Assembly (NCBI RefSeq): GCF_002797935.1
Contig: NZ_PGER01000001.1
Coordinates: 4,464,001 to 4,528,000, forward strand
DNA: 64,000 nucleotides
Direction of reading: 5' to 3'
DNA from: Flavobacterium sp. 1
GTDB lineage: Bacteria > Bacteroidota > Bacteroidia > Flavobacteriales > Flavobacteriaceae
Shown in pieces: positions 45,570 to 54,190 of the stretch. The notes under the pieces were generated by a model. It searched no databases, was not told the origin of the DNA, and worked only from the letters and a program-made list of their open reading frames with translations. A program made the position numbers and the translations under genes. Numbering within the stretch: the stretch's first letter is position 1; each line of letters opens with the position of its first letter.

Positions 45570-47687
45570 ATGAAAAAAATCCTATTTCTGATGGCCGTAT
45601 CTACTTCATTGACTTCTTTGGGGCAAACCCAAAAAGCAACTCCAATAACCTATCCAAAAACAGCAAAAGGCGAAACAGTTGATGTTTATTTCGATACCAA
45701 AGTAAGCGATCCCTATCGTTGGCTCGAAGACGATAAATCGGCCGAGACAGGCGCTTGGGTGAAAGAGCAGAATAAAGTTACTTATGATTATCTGTCCCAA
45801 ATACCTTTTAGAGACGCTTTGAAATCCAGACTCGAAAAACTTTGGAACTACGAAAAAATAAGCGCACCATTCAAGGAAGGAAATTTTATTTATTATTACA
45901 AAAACAACGGACTGCAGAATCAGTCTGTTTTGTATCGAAAAAATGATAAAGGCAAAGAAGAAATCTTCTTGGATCCGAATACTTTTTCAAAATTAGGAAC
46001 GACTTCATTAGGCGGAGTCGATTTTTCTAAAGACGGTTCTAAAGTAGCCTATTCCATTTCCGAAGGAGGAAGCGACTGGCGAAAAGTAATTTTGATGGAT
46101 GTCAATAATTTCAAAAAGCTCGAAGACACCTTGGTCGATATCAAGTTTAGCGGTGTTTCTTGGAAAGGCAACGAAGGATTTTATTATTCCAGTTATGACA
46201 AGCCAAAAGGAAGCGAACTCTCGGCCAAAACCGATCAGCATAAACTGTATTACCATAAACTGGGAACAGCCCAAAAAGATGATCAGGTTATCTTTGGCGC
46301 AGACCAAAAACGCCGTTATGTGGGCGGATATGTTACCGAAGACAATCATTATCTGGTAATCACTGCATCTAATGCTACTTATGGAAACGAATTGTATATT
46401 CAGGATTTGACCAAGCCAAACAGTCCTATTGTAACGATTGTCGATAATTTTGGCAGTGACAGCACTATCATTGAAAACGAAGGCAGTAAATTATTCATAG
46501 AAACCGACCTAAATGCTCCCAACAAACGAATTGTGAGTGTAGATGTCAGCAATCCAAAACCTGAATACTGGAAAGACGTAATTCCCGAAACCGAAAACGT
46601 TTTGACGCCAACCACAGGGGCTGGTTACATCTTCGCCAATTATATGAAAGATGCTGTCTCGATTGTTAAGCAATATGAATATTCGGGTAAATTAGTGCGC
46701 GAAATTAAATTGCCGGGATTGGGAACGGCCACAGGATTTGGAGCGAAAGAAACCGAAAAAATACTCTATTATTCATTTACCAATTATATTACGCCAGGAA
46801 CGATTTATTCTTTCGAACCAAAAGCTGGAAAATCTGCGGTTTATGAGAAACCAAAAGTAGATTTCAAAGTCGAGGATTATGTATCATCCCAAGTTTTTTA
46901 CACTTCCAAAGACGGGACGAAAATCCCAATGATCATCACTCATAAAAAAGGACTGAAACTCGACGGAAAGAACCCAACTATTCTTTACGGATACGGCGGA
47001 TTCAACATTAGCCTGACGCCTGCTTTTAGCGTGTCCAATGCGGTTTGGATGGAAAACGGCGGTATTTATGCCGTGGCCAACCTTCGCGGAGGCGGAGAAT
47101 ACGGCAAAAAATGGCACGATGCAGGAACCAAAATGCAGAAACAAAACGTCTTTGATGATTTCATCGCTGCCGCCGAATATCTAATCGCCCAAAAATACAC
47201 ATCTTCTAGTTTCCTAGCCATTCGTGGCGGATCCAATGGCGGATTATTAGTTGGAGCTACCATGACACAGCGTCCTGATTTGATGAAAGTCGCTTTGCCA
47301 GCCGTGGGCGTGATGGACATGCTGCGCTACCACACCTTTACCTCGGGTGCAGGTTGGGCTTTCGATTATGGAACTTCGGCAGACAGTAAAGAAATGTTCG
47401 AATATATCAAAATCTATTCGCCGGTTGCCAATGTAAAAACAGGCGTTCAATATCCCGCGACTATGGTCACCACGGGCGATCATGACGACAGAGTAGTTCC
47501 AGCACACAGCTTTAAATTCGCTGCTGAGCTGCAGGAAAAACAGTCAGGAACCAACCCCGTTTTAATTAGAATCGATATCAACGCAGGTCATGGAGCTGGA
47601 AAATCATTGGCGGCAACCATTCAGGAAAGCTGCGACATACAGGCCTTTACGCTCTATAATATGGGATTTACAGCATTGCCAAAATAA
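45570..47687 (+). CDS. Prolyl oligopeptidase (S9A)
   Basis: The 705-residue protein has a signal peptide ([19 protein letters not shown]), the N-terminal DPYRWLEDD motif and a seven-bladed propeller up to about residue 430. The catalytic domain has the Ser in [12 protein letters not shown], the Asp in [17 protein letters not shown] and the His in [11 protein letters not shown]. It cleaves short peptides after proline, probably in the periplasm. It appears monocistronic. Confidence 0.95.
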   Translation: MKKILFLMAVSTSLTSLGQTQKATPITYPKTAKGETVDVYFDTKVSDPYRWLEDDKSAETGAWVKEQNKVTYDYLSQIPFRDALKSRLEKLWNYEKISAPFKEGNFIYYYKNNGLQNQSVLYRKNDKGKEEIFLDPNTFSKLGTTSLGGVDFSKDGSKVAYSISEGGSDWRKVILMDVNNFKKLEDTLVDIKFSGVSWKGNEGFYYSSYDKPKGSELSAKTDQHKLYYHKLGTAQKDDQVIFGADQKRRYVGGYVTEDNHYLVITASNATYGNELYIQDLTKPNSPIVTIVDNFGSDSTIIENEGSKLFIETDLNAPNKRIVSVDVSNPKPEYWKDVIPETENVLTPTTGAGYIFANYMKDAVSIVKQYEYSGKLVREIKLPGLGTATGFGAKETEKILYYSFTNYITPGTIYSFEPKAGKSAVYEKPKVDFKVEDYVSSQVFYTSKDGTKIPMIITHKKGLKLDGKNPTILYGYGGFNISLTPAFSVSNAVWMENGGIYAVANLRGGGEYGKKWHDAGTKMQKQNVFDDFIAAAEYLIAQKYTSSSFLAIRGGSNGGLLVGATMTQRPDLMKVALPAVGVMDMLRYHTFTSGAGWAFDYGTSADSKEMFEYIKIYSPVANVKTGVQYPATMVTTGDHDDRVVPAHSFKFAAELQEKQSGTNPVLIRIDINAGHGAGKSLAATIQESCDIQAFTLYNMGFTALPK

Positions 47688-47692
47688 TAATA

Positions 47693-47838
47693 AGGAGCTT
47701 AATCCTGCTGTACGCTGCAAGCTTTTTCATAAAATTGCCATTTTTCTAAGGACAAAAAGGAGCTTCCGCTGGTCGCTCTTTTTGTCCAAGAAAAATGGCA
47801 TTTTATTTCAAAAGGCTTTTCGCTTCCATCAGGGCTAG
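47693..47838 (-). repeat. Intergenic hairpin repeat, family A copy 3
   Basis: On the minus strand TAGCCCTGATGGAAGCG opens the element and GCGTACAGCAGGATTAAGCTCCT-type sequence closes it. Inside is a ~28-bp imperfect stem (TGCCATTTTTCTAAGGACAA paired with TTGTCCAAGAAAAATGGCA, flanked by AAAAGGAGC / GCTCTTTT). It begins immediately after the oligopeptidase stop. Confidence 0.75.
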
Positions 47839-47920
47839 GGCTGCAGTTTTCATAAGAAACATTTCATTTGAAAAATATTAAGTGATTTTATCCCAAAGTT
47901 TGCTGTAAGTCATTGCGAGG

Positions 47921-48086
47921 ACAGGGCATTCGCTTTTAAAATTTTCTGTCACAAATTACACAGATTATCACAAATTTTAAAAATTGAATTGAACAAATTC
48001 TACCCGTTTTAAGAGTTCGTGTAATTAAAACAGATTGTAATTCGTGTAAATTTGTGTTTAACTTTTTTTAAATGCGAATGCCCTGT
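47921..48086. mobile_element. MITE-like element with 13-bp terminal inverted repeats
   Basis: Ends ACAGGGCATTCGC (47921-47933) and GCGAATGCCCTGT (48074-48086) are exact inverted repeats. TGCGAGG (47914-47920) and TGCGGGG (48087-48093) flank them like a 7-bp target duplication with one mismatch. The element interrupts a sequence that, rejoined, reads GTCATTGCGAGGAACGAAGC, a palindromic repeat found in many bacteria. Inside lies a family C copy. It encodes nothing. Confidence 0.6.
47948..48057. repeat. Intergenic repeat, family C copy 2
   Basis: Words CACAAATT, ACACAGATT, ATTCGTGTAA and AAATTTGTG occur in both orientations, as in the copy at 45247-45322. It is contained in the MITE-like element. 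Confidence 0.55.
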
Positions 48087-48093
48087 TGCGGGG

Positions 48094-48527
48094 AACGAAG
48101 CAGCCTCGTTATGTATTTCCATTGCAGTATTCATCACAAAGTTTTTCCTCAATCTTGTCAGGAATTGACAATAATGTAAAAACCACAAATACAGTATAAA
48201 AGATTAAATTATCTTTTTTAAACCCAAAAAAAAGATGATTCTTCAAAATGATATGTCTAAAAATGCGTTTTTCACAAACTCGAGTCGTTCTGAAGACGTT
48301 TTTTGAGCTTCCAAATCTTAAAATTAAACTCAAAAATCAATAAACAGACTCCAAAAAAAATTAATCCATGCCTTATTTTTGTGGTTTTTCTCACTTTGCG
48401 ACAAGCGAAATCGTTAGAAATCCCTTGTTATTTATTATCTCAATAAATTAATGCTTTCATGATGTATATCATTATTTTAAGGTGCTAAATCCGTAAATTT
48501 GAGAGTAAAATTAACAACCGCATTTAT
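48094..48527. other. Gene-free stretch before the ThrE-like pair
   Basis: No convincing gene; the only ORF is a low-complexity minus-strand frame. A TAAATTTG box at 48494-48501 is a probable -7 element for the exporter genes, without a clear -33. Confidence 0.45.
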
Positions 48528-49298
48528 ATGGAAATTGCAAAACCAAACAAATATGAACTGGGAGAAATGCTCCTGGAAATAGGTTCCTTGCTCATCGTTT
48601 CAGGAGCCAATACCGAACGTGTCAAAGTCACTATCAGCAGAATCGCTGGTGCTTTTTGCTGCGATTCGGATTTAATGATTACCAATCATGCTTTGATGAT
48701 TACCGTAAAGTATAAAGATCAGATTAAAACATTCACCAGCGTAAAATGGGTGCCCAATATGCATCTTAATTTCAATCTCATCTCTGATATTAGTACGATG
48801 AGCTGGAAAATAGTAGAAGAAAAATGGTCGCTGGAACGTATAAATAAGGAACTAAAATTACTGGACCGCAAAGCTTTGTATCCAAGATTTGCAGTTCTTT
48901 TTTTGGTTGCCTTGGCAGGAGCCTCTTTTTGCCGATTGTTTGGAGGAGGATTAACCGAAATGATTCTTTGTTTTTTAGGCAGTTTCTTGGGGCTTTTTGT
49001 AAGACAGGAAACTATGAAACTCAAATTTAATTTTTACCTGTGCATCTTTTTTGCATCCTTAACTTCTTCTTTCTTGGTTGGAGTTTATTCTTTTTTAAAT
49101 CCTGGAGGAGAATTCATCCATGCATTATCCACTTCCGTTTTGTTTTTGATTCCTGGAGTGCCAATGATTAATTCTTTCTCCGATTTTATTGACGGAAACA
49201 TCTTGAACGGAACCACCAGAGGCGTAAATGTTTTGGTTATCGCTTTTGCAATAGCATTAGGATTGATGGTTTCATTATTAATTTTTAATTTACACTAA
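48528..49298 (+). CDS. Threonine/serine exporter family, N-terminal half (ThrE/YjjP type)
   Basis: The 256-residue protein has an N-terminal soluble part (MLLEIGSLLIVSGANTERV, the ThrE signature) and five hydrophobic segments from about residue 120 (FAVLFLVALAGASFCRLFGG, MILCFLGSFLGLFV, FYLCIFFASLTSSFLVG, ALSTSVLFLIPGVPMINSF, VLVIAFAIALGLMVS). The conserved FLIPGVPMINS is present. With the next gene, 1 base away, it forms a two-part amino-acid exporter in the inner membrane. Confidence 0.85.
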   Translation: MEIAKPNKYELGEMLLEIGSLLIVSGANTERVKVTISRIAGAFCCDSDLMITNHALMITVKYKDQIKTFTSVKWVPNMHLNFNLISDISTMSWKIVEEKWSLERINKELKLLDRKALYPRFAVLFLVALAGASFCRLFGGGLTEMILCFLGSFLGLFVRQETMKLKFNFYLCIFFASLTSSFLVGVYSFLNPGGEFIHALSTSVLFLIPGVPMINSFSDFIDGNILNGTTRGVNVLVIAFAIALGLMVSLLIFNLH

Positions 49299-49299
49299 A

Positions 49300-49821
49300 A
49301 TGGATTTTGCATTATTAGAAAAAGGAATATGGTTAGGTTGTGCAGGAGTAGGTTTTGCTGTATTGTTCAATGTTCCCCGCCGAACCTTAGGCGTTATTTA
49401 CATCATCGCCGCGCTGGGCGGATTGCTCAAATTTTATATGATTTCGCTCGAAATAGGATTGGTTTTTGCCGCTTTTTGTGGATCGAGTCTTATAGGTTTT
49501 TTAAGCGTTTTAGCGGCACATTACCGCAAAGCCCCGCCAATGACCTTTGCGCTTCCGGCATTAATTCCAATGATTCCTGGATTTTTTGCCTATAAAGCCA
49601 TGGTAGGTGTTATGAAATTAACTGCCGAAAAAGATCCGGATGTTTATTCTAAGCTTTTTTTTGAAACAGCAAACAATGGACTCTCGGCTTGTTTTATCAT
49701 TTTGGCATTATCCGCAGGAGCCGCAATTCCATTATTAGTTACCAGAAAAGAAACCGTTAAGAGAATTAAAACCGATACCGTTTTAGAAAAGGAATTAGAA
49801 AACTTAGAAGAGGAAAATTAA
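49300..49821 (+). CDS. Threonine/serine exporter family, C-terminal half (YjjB type)
   Basis: The 173-residue partner of the preceding protein. It has four hydrophobic segments (GIWLGCAGVGFAVLFNVPRR, VIYIIAALGGLLKFYMI, LVFAAFCGSSLIGFL, ACFIILALSAGAAIPLLV) and the LPALIPMIPGFFAYKAM motif of ThrE C-terminal domains. In Corynebacterium both halves are one chain. A terminator follows. Confidence 0.85.
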   Translation: MDFALLEKGIWLGCAGVGFAVLFNVPRRTLGVIYIIAALGGLLKFYMISLEIGLVFAAFCGSSLIGFLSVLAAHYRKAPPMTFALPALIPMIPGFFAYKAMVGVMKLTAEKDPDVYSKLFFETANNGLSACFIILALSAGAAIPLLVTRKETVKRIKTDTVLEKELENLEEEN

Positions 49822-49842
49822 AACAAACATATTAGATTACTT

Positions 49843-49874
49843 AAAACGCCAGTCTTTCGACTGGCGTTTTTTTT
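49843..49874 (+). terminator. Terminator of the exporter pair (left hairpin of the tandem-array block)
   Basis: Stem AAAACGCCAGTC / GACTGGCGTTTT with T10 tail. A near copy with inverted loop sequence occurs at 50294-50325. Confidence 0.9.
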
Positions 49875-49905
49875 TTGTTTAAAATTGAAGTGCCGATAGA
49901 GAAGT

Positions 49906-50140
49906 GGTACTTCGAACCAATAACAGAGGTAGGTCGTACCAATAGTATTGGTACTTCGAACCAATAACAGAGGTAAATCACACCAATAGTATTGGTACTT
50001 CGAACCAATAATAAAGGTAGTTAGCACTAATAGTATTGGTACTTCGAACCAATAACAGTGGTAGGTCGAACCAATAGTATTGGTCTTTCGAACCAATAAT
50101 AGAGGTACTAAGCACCAATAGTAAGGGTGCTTAGCACCTC
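49906..50140. repeat. Tandem array with 22-bp period (44-bp higher-order unit)
   Basis: Ten full 22-bp units and a partial eleventh run in exact register from 49906. Odd units read GGTACTTCGAACCAATAACA-like and even units GGTAGGTCGTACCAATAGTA-like, so a 44-bp unit repeats. Each join forms ACCAATAGTATTGGT or GGTACTTCGAACC, both near-palindromes. Units differ at a few bases. There are no spacers, so it is not CRISPR. The long minus-strand ORF through it follows from the repeat and is not considered coding. Confidence 0.9.
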
Positions 50141-50293
50141 ATTTTGATTAATAAGCCAAAGAGTGGAGGTTACAAAACTAAAAAATGAGGCTAAATCCCT
50201 CTTCTGTTCGTACTAGATGTCTATTGAATATTTTGATTACTACTTCTCAATAATTAAATCAGATAGTAACCTAGATAATACACTTAAACTCTC

Positions 50294-50325
50294 AAAACGC
50301 CAGTCGAAAGATTGGCGTTTTTTTT
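50294..50325 (+). terminator. Right hairpin of the tandem-array block
   Basis: Stem AAAACGCCAGT / ATTGGCGTTTT with loop CGAAAG and T8 tail. Its arms repeat those of the terminator at 49843-49874, but no gene ends just before it. Confidence 0.75.
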
Positions 50326-50459
50326 GTCTGAAAACAAGTTGAAAACTAATTATGAATGATGACAATTGTAAGCAGGTCAATTGTTATGACTAATGTACTT
50401 TTGAACTTTATTTATGTGCGCTTAAATTTTATTTTTTGTAAATTTCAAAAAAAGTTTTT

Positions 50460-51224
50460 ATGGCAAGAGAAAATTGGACAAGAGAACAAACTATAGTAGC
50501 ACTAAATCTGTATTGTAAAATTCCGTTTAACAGAGTCAGTTCTAATCATCCTGATATTATTCGGATTGCCATGTTAATTGGAAGAAAGCCAAATGCAGTA
50601 AAAATGAAAATTGGTAATTTTGGAAGTTTTGACCCTGAATTAAAGAAGAGAGGAATTGTAGGATTAGCAAATGCTAGCAAGCTGGATGAAATTGTTTGGG
50701 AAGAATTTAATAACAATTGGGAAAATCTTGCGTATGAAAGTGAAATGCTAATTTCTAATTTTGCTAATGAGCCAATAGAGAAAACTGCATATATAAATAT
50801 TGATGATTTACCTTTAGGAAGAGAAAGAGAAATAATAATAAAAGCAAGAGTTAATCAGAGCTTTTTTCGTTCAACAATTCTATCTTCATATAATCTGAAA
50901 TGTTGTATTACAGGCTTGTCTATACCCGATTTTTTGGTAGCAAGCCATATTATACCTTGGGCTAAGGATGAGAAAATTAGATTAAACCCTCATAACGGAT
51001 TATGTATAAATTCTATCCATGACAAAGCTTTTGACCGAGGCTTTATAACTGTTACAACAGATTATAAAATAAAAGTATCTAAATATTTAAATGAATATAA
51101 AAAAGAAAATGCAGTGACAGATTTCTTTTTAAATTATGACAATCAACCTATTATATTGCCAGATAAATTTCTTCCATCACGAGAATTTTTGGAATATCAT
51201 CATCAAAATATTTTTATAAAATGA
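50460..51224 (+). CDS. HNH endonuclease
   Basis: The 254-residue protein has an N-terminal region rich in helices (REQTIVALNLYCKIPFNRV, GRKPNAVKMKIGNF), often seen before restriction-type HNH domains. The C-terminal HNH_2-like nuclease has a CC at residues 148-149, SHIIPW (162-167), NPHNGLC (176-182) and HDKAFDRG (187-194), which supply the metal and catalytic His/Asn. It may be a defence or restriction nuclease. No methylase is adjacent. AT-richer than flanking core genes. Confidence 0.8.
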   Translation: MARENWTREQTIVALNLYCKIPFNRVSSNHPDIIRIAMLIGRKPNAVKMKIGNFGSFDPELKKRGIVGLANASKLDEIVWEEFNNNWENLAYESEMLISNFANEPIEKTAYINIDDLPLGREREIIIKARVNQSFFRSTILSSYNLKCCITGLSIPDFLVASHIIPWAKDEKIRLNPHNGLCINSIHDKAFDRGFITVTTDYKIKVSKYLNEYKKENAVTDFFLNYDNQPIILPDKFLPSREFLEYHHQNIFIK

Positions 51225-51377
51225 ATTATTAGTTGATACTTCTTATGTTTTACTATAGAATGGGTTGAATTTTATCTTTATATAAGGTTAACAAACATTA
51301 CAAAATGTGATCTATAATGCACTAAAATATTGTCAAGTTTCTATTAATATTGAAATTCATTTTAAATTAAAACTAAG

Positions 51378-51869
51378 ATGGGCTATCATACTAAAATAAT
51401 CTTTGGGAAAGACGAAGTAAGAAAGTATCATAATGGTGAAGCTTTTACCGATGACGAAAAAAACATCAATTTAAAAAATTATACTTTTGAAACTGATGCA
51501 GAAAGGGATACGTTTTACGAAGGTATTAATGAAGCTATAGGGTGGTTAGAGTATGAAGTGATTGAAGAATTTGAAGATAAAAGCAACCAAGAAAAAGAAG
51601 ATGAGAGTAAATTTGATTATTGGGCTTTCATTCAAAAATATTATCCACGGTATTATTTTTGTGATAGTGTTTTATTAAGTGGCATATTAGCTAGAAAACT
51701 TGACGGAGAGAAAATTTGTGAAGAAGATGAAGGGTTTATTGAAGGGTGGGACGTTAGAAAAGAGTTATTTGAACTTGACAGAGATTTGCTCTGTGAGGCT
51801 TTTGAAAATTTCTTCGATATTATGTATCCTAAAAATCCAGATTCTTCGATTGTAACAGAGAAGGAATAA
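51378..51869 (+). CDS. Hypothetical acidic protein
   Basis: The 163-residue protein is strongly acidic (EVIEEFEDKSNQEKEDESKF, EEDEGFIEGWD), with no signal peptide or membrane segment and a single compact predicted fold. I recognise no family. It lies between the HNH and Vsr nuclease genes in an AT-rich accessory stretch, so a link to defence or DNA mimicry can be imagined but is not supported by a motif. Confidence 0.55.
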   Translation: MGYHTKIIFGKDEVRKYHNGEAFTDDEKNINLKNYTFETDAERDTFYEGINEAIGWLEYEVIEEFEDKSNQEKEDESKFDYWAFIQKYYPRYYFCDSVLLSGILARKLDGEKICEEDEGFIEGWDVRKELFELDRDLLCEAFENFFDIMYPKNPDSSIVTEKE

Positions 51870-51922
51870 AAATATTTTTTGTATCCATCGCTCACAAGAA
51901 ATAGCTTTCGAGATAATCTCCC

Positions 51923-51930
51923 TAACTTTG
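51923..51930 (+). promoter_or_regulatory. Probable -7 element of vsr
   Basis: TAACTTTG followed by CAG, 28 bases before the vsr ATG; no clear TTG at -33. Confidence 0.45.
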
Positions 51931-51957
51931 CAGTAACAGCTTTAAAATTGTTACACT

Positions 51958-52377
51958 ATGGATTGTTTTACGCCAGAGCAACGTTCCAAAGTCATGCGCG
52001 CCATCCGCAGTACTAATACCAAAGCGGAGGTGCGATTGGCCAAAGCCTTGTGGCATCTCGGCTACCGTTACCGCAAAAACAATCGAAAAGTTTTTGGCAC
52101 CCCTGATTTAACCTTCAAAAAACTCAAAATAGCCATATTTGTCGACAGCGAATTCTTCCACGGCAAGGACTGGGAAACCCAAAAAGATCGCATCAAATCG
52201 AATATTGAATATTGGCACAAGAAAATAGCGCGAAATATTCAAAGAGACATTGAGGTCAATAATTATCTGGAATCACATAACTGGAAAGTAATCCGTTTTT
52301 GGAGTCGGGAAATAGAAAAAAAACTAGAGGATTGTATTGCTGTAATTCAGGAAGAAATCGCTTTACTACAAAAATAA
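51958..52377 (+). CDS. vsr: Very short patch repair endonuclease (Vsr)
   Basis: The 139-residue protein starts with the Vsr signature DCFTPEQRSKVMRAIRSTNTK. It has the catalytic Asp in FGTPDLTF and continues with AIFVDSEFFHGKDW and WKVIRFWS. Vsr nicks next to T:G mismatches that arise when 5-methylcytosine deaminates. Its usual partner, a Dcm-type cytosine methylase, is not in this window. The start gives the family's usual length. Confidence 0.9.
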   Translation: MDCFTPEQRSKVMRAIRSTNTKAEVRLAKALWHLGYRYRKNNRKVFGTPDLTFKKLKIAIFVDSEFFHGKDWETQKDRIKSNIEYWHKKIARNIQRDIEVNNYLESHNWKVIRFWSREIEKKLEDCIAVIQEEIALLQK

Positions 52378-52483
52378 TGTTATCCTTTTTTCATTATAAA
52401 AGCACTTCCGCCTTTAAACCAAAAAATAACTTTTTTCTTTCATAATGTTTTACTAAAACAGGGCAGTTTTAGGGAATAATTTT

Positions 52484-52491
52484 TAACTTTG
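52484..52491 (+). promoter_or_regulatory. -7 element of the hpf gene
   Basis: TAACTTTG, 33 bases before the ATG at 52525. It overlaps the beginning of the longer ORF, which rules out a start at 52489. Confidence 0.55.
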
Positions 52492-52524
52492 AGAATAGCA
52501 TTAAAAATTAATAAATTTCAAAAT

Positions 52525-52839
52525 ATGAAAGTACAAATCAACACAGACAAGAATATTGAAGGAAGCGAAAGATTAGAATCTTATTTTTCTAGTGAAATCA
52601 CAAGAGTATTATCCCGTTTTGATGATAAAGTAACCCGCATCGAAGTGCATTTTGGAGACGAAAATAGTGCCAAATCAGGTTTTGGAGACAAGCGCTGCCT
52701 TATAGAAGCGCGTCCAGCCAATATGCAGCCAATCGCTGTTACAGAACATGCTGATTCGATCGAAAAAGCATTTAACGGAGCTTTGGATAAAATCAAAAAA
52801 GTGCTCAACACTACTTTCGATAAACAAAAAGTGCATTAA
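52525..52839 (+). CDS. hpf: Ribosome hibernation factor, short HPF/RaiA type
   Basis: The ATG at 52525 (MKVQINTDKNIEGSERL) gives 104 residues. The beta-alpha-beta-beta-beta-alpha fold is visible (VTRIEVHFGDEN, RCLIEARPANMQPIAVTEHA, SIEKAFNGALDKIKKVL). It lacks the long C-terminal dimerisation domain, so it is the short form that inactivates 70S ribosomes in stationary phase. A terminator follows. Confidence 0.88.
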   Translation: MKVQINTDKNIEGSERLESYFSSEITRVLSRFDDKVTRIEVHFGDENSAKSGFGDKRCLIEARPANMQPIAVTEHADSIEKAFNGALDKIKKVLNTTFDKQKVH

Positions 52840-52857
52840 GCAAATTATTAAATACAT

Positions 52858-52891
52858 AAAATGAGGCTGTCTTTCTGGACAGCCTCATTTG
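52858..52891. terminator. Bidirectional terminator between hpf and the TPR-like gene
   Basis: Perfect stem AAATGAGGCTGTC / GACAGCCTCATTT between two convergent stops. Confidence 0.85.
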
Positions 52892-52892
52892 T

Positions 52893-53459
52893 TTAAAAGA
52901 AAAACCACTTCCTTTTGCCTTTCTTTTTCTTCTCTTTTGCAGGAACTTCTTTTTCAGATTTTGTTTTATTCTTGGGAGCTAGCAATTTCTTTTTGGTTTT
53001 AAGGCGTTTTTCGGTTTCTTCTATTTCATGCAAGTTATCGTTGGCAGTTACCAAAAGTCTGATTTCCTTTAGCAGTTTCAAAGCCAATATGATTTCCTGC
53101 TGTTTTTCTAAAAGCATCACTTTTTTGAGCTGAATGACGACTTTGTCTGTTCCTTTTATGGTTAAGGCAAAATCAATTAACTTCGATGCTTCCTCATAAT
53201 CTTCATTCCAAAGCAACGCATCCAAGTAATATGGATACACCGCAACAGCATGAAGATTGATGGCCAGCGCTTCCTGAAAGTAACGCTTGGCTTCCTCATA
53301 ATCCTGTAACTGCTCCGATTGCACTCTGCCGTATAAACACAGTGCTGTTGTGTCTTTTTCGTTATAAGACAAGGCATAGTCCAATGATTCTATGGTTCCT
53401 TCGAGCCAATACGGATAATTGTCCAATGCCTGAAAAATGTATTTATCTACTGTTTTCAT
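52893..53459 (-). CDS. TPR-like protein with basic tail
   Basis: A 188-residue soluble protein with three tetratricopeptide-like repeats (ALSYNEKDTTALCLYGRVQ, DYEEAKRYFQEALAINLHAV, DYEEASKLIDFALTIKG), then a coiled coil and a Lys-rich tail (KKKLLAPKNKTKSEKE and on). It lies 30 bases downstream of prfH, so it may belong to the rtcB-prfH operon. Function unknown. Confidence 0.7.
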   Translation of the reverse strand: MKTVDKYIFQALDNYPYWLEGTIESLDYALSYNEKDTTALCLYGRVQSEQLQDYEEAKRYFQEALAINLHAVAVYPYYLDALLWNEDYEEASKLIDFALTIKGTDKVVIQLKKVMLLEKQQEIILALKLLKEIRLLVTANDNLHEIEETEKRLKTKKKLLAPKNKTKSEKEVPAKEKKKKGKRKWFFF

Positions 53460-53489
53460 TTTGTTTTAAAATTAGAATTATGAACTGAT

Positions 53490-54179
53490 TTATTCAGTGT
53501 CGTAATTCAGTTGTTTTTTTAATTTTTGCCTTTCGGATTTGTAGCTCTTGACTACTTTTTGATTTTTAAAATCAGATCCGGTAAAAGTTCTCGTTGGATT
53601 GCCTCTGACCACATTCAGCTGATTTTCCCATTGATTATTGGCTTGCTTCTTGATTTCCTCCAATTCAAACACCTTGAATTTTTCAAGCAGTCTTTCGGTT
53701 GCCAGTTTTTTGTTTTGGTGCTGCGAACGGGAATCCATAGCCACAGTGCTCAATCCCGTAGGAACATGTGTAGCGCGAACGGCCGAGCTTACCTTGTTTA
53801 CATGCTGTCCGCCCGCACCTGAACTCCGCATGGCTTGATACTGGATGTCTTTTTCGGAAATGGATTTTATTGCTAAAGCATCCATTTCGAATATACCGAT
53901 AAACCAGTTTTTCCTTTTGTGCATTTTCCTAAAATTGCTTTGTCCAATCCATTGAATGCTGCCACACCAAGAGTTCACAAATTCAGTCACAGTTTTTCCT
54001 TTTAACAGAATCAAAGCAGTTAAAACAGTTCCGTTTTCTGTTCCGGCTTCTCTTTGCAAAACAGTGGCTTCTATTTGATTAGTCTGTGCTTCTTCCAACA
54101 TTTTTTTAAGCACTTGGGCAACTACCCAAGTGCATTCCGCAGGACCTCGCCCCGCTGTTATTTGAATTATTTTTTCCAT
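53490..54179 (-). CDS. prfH: Peptide chain release factor homologue PrfH
   Basis: The 229-residue protein carries GGQ (residues 123-125, in [24 protein letters not shown]), which triggers peptidyl-tRNA hydrolysis on the ribosome. It is missing the stop-codon recognition domain of RF1/RF2, so it cannot read a stop codon. PrfH with RtcB is known to act on ribosomes with a cleaved 16S rRNA decoding centre: PrfH frees the stuck peptide and RtcB reseals the RNA. Only 11 bases separate it from rtcB. Confidence 0.92.
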   Translation of the reverse strand: MEKIIQITAGRGPAECTWVVAQVLKKMLEEAQTNQIEATVLQREAGTENGTVLTALILLKGKTVTEFVNSWCGSIQWIGQSNFRKMHKRKNWFIGIFEMDALAIKSISEKDIQYQAMRSSGAGGQHVNKVSSAVRATHVPTGLSTVAMDSRSQHQNKKLATERLLEKFKVFELEEIKKQANNQWENQLNVVRGNPTRTFTGSDFKNQKVVKSYKSERQKLKKQLNYDTE

Positions 54180-54190
54180 ACTCTAAATTT

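Noticed and set aside
47590..47838. 82-codon ORF
   Set aside because: It overlaps the end of the oligopeptidase gene in another frame and continues into the family A repeat.
48109..48333. 74-codon minus-strand ORF
   Set aside because: It overlaps the palindromic repeat region and has no family, signal or promoter.
49818..50096. 92-codon minus-strand ORF
   Set aside because: It is a by-product of the 22-bp array (repeated EVP-LLV-type segments) and runs through a terminator; no signal supports translation.
49906..50140. Possible CRISPR array
   Set aside because: The 22-bp units are joined directly with no variable spacers, units are palindromic throughout, and no cas gene is near.
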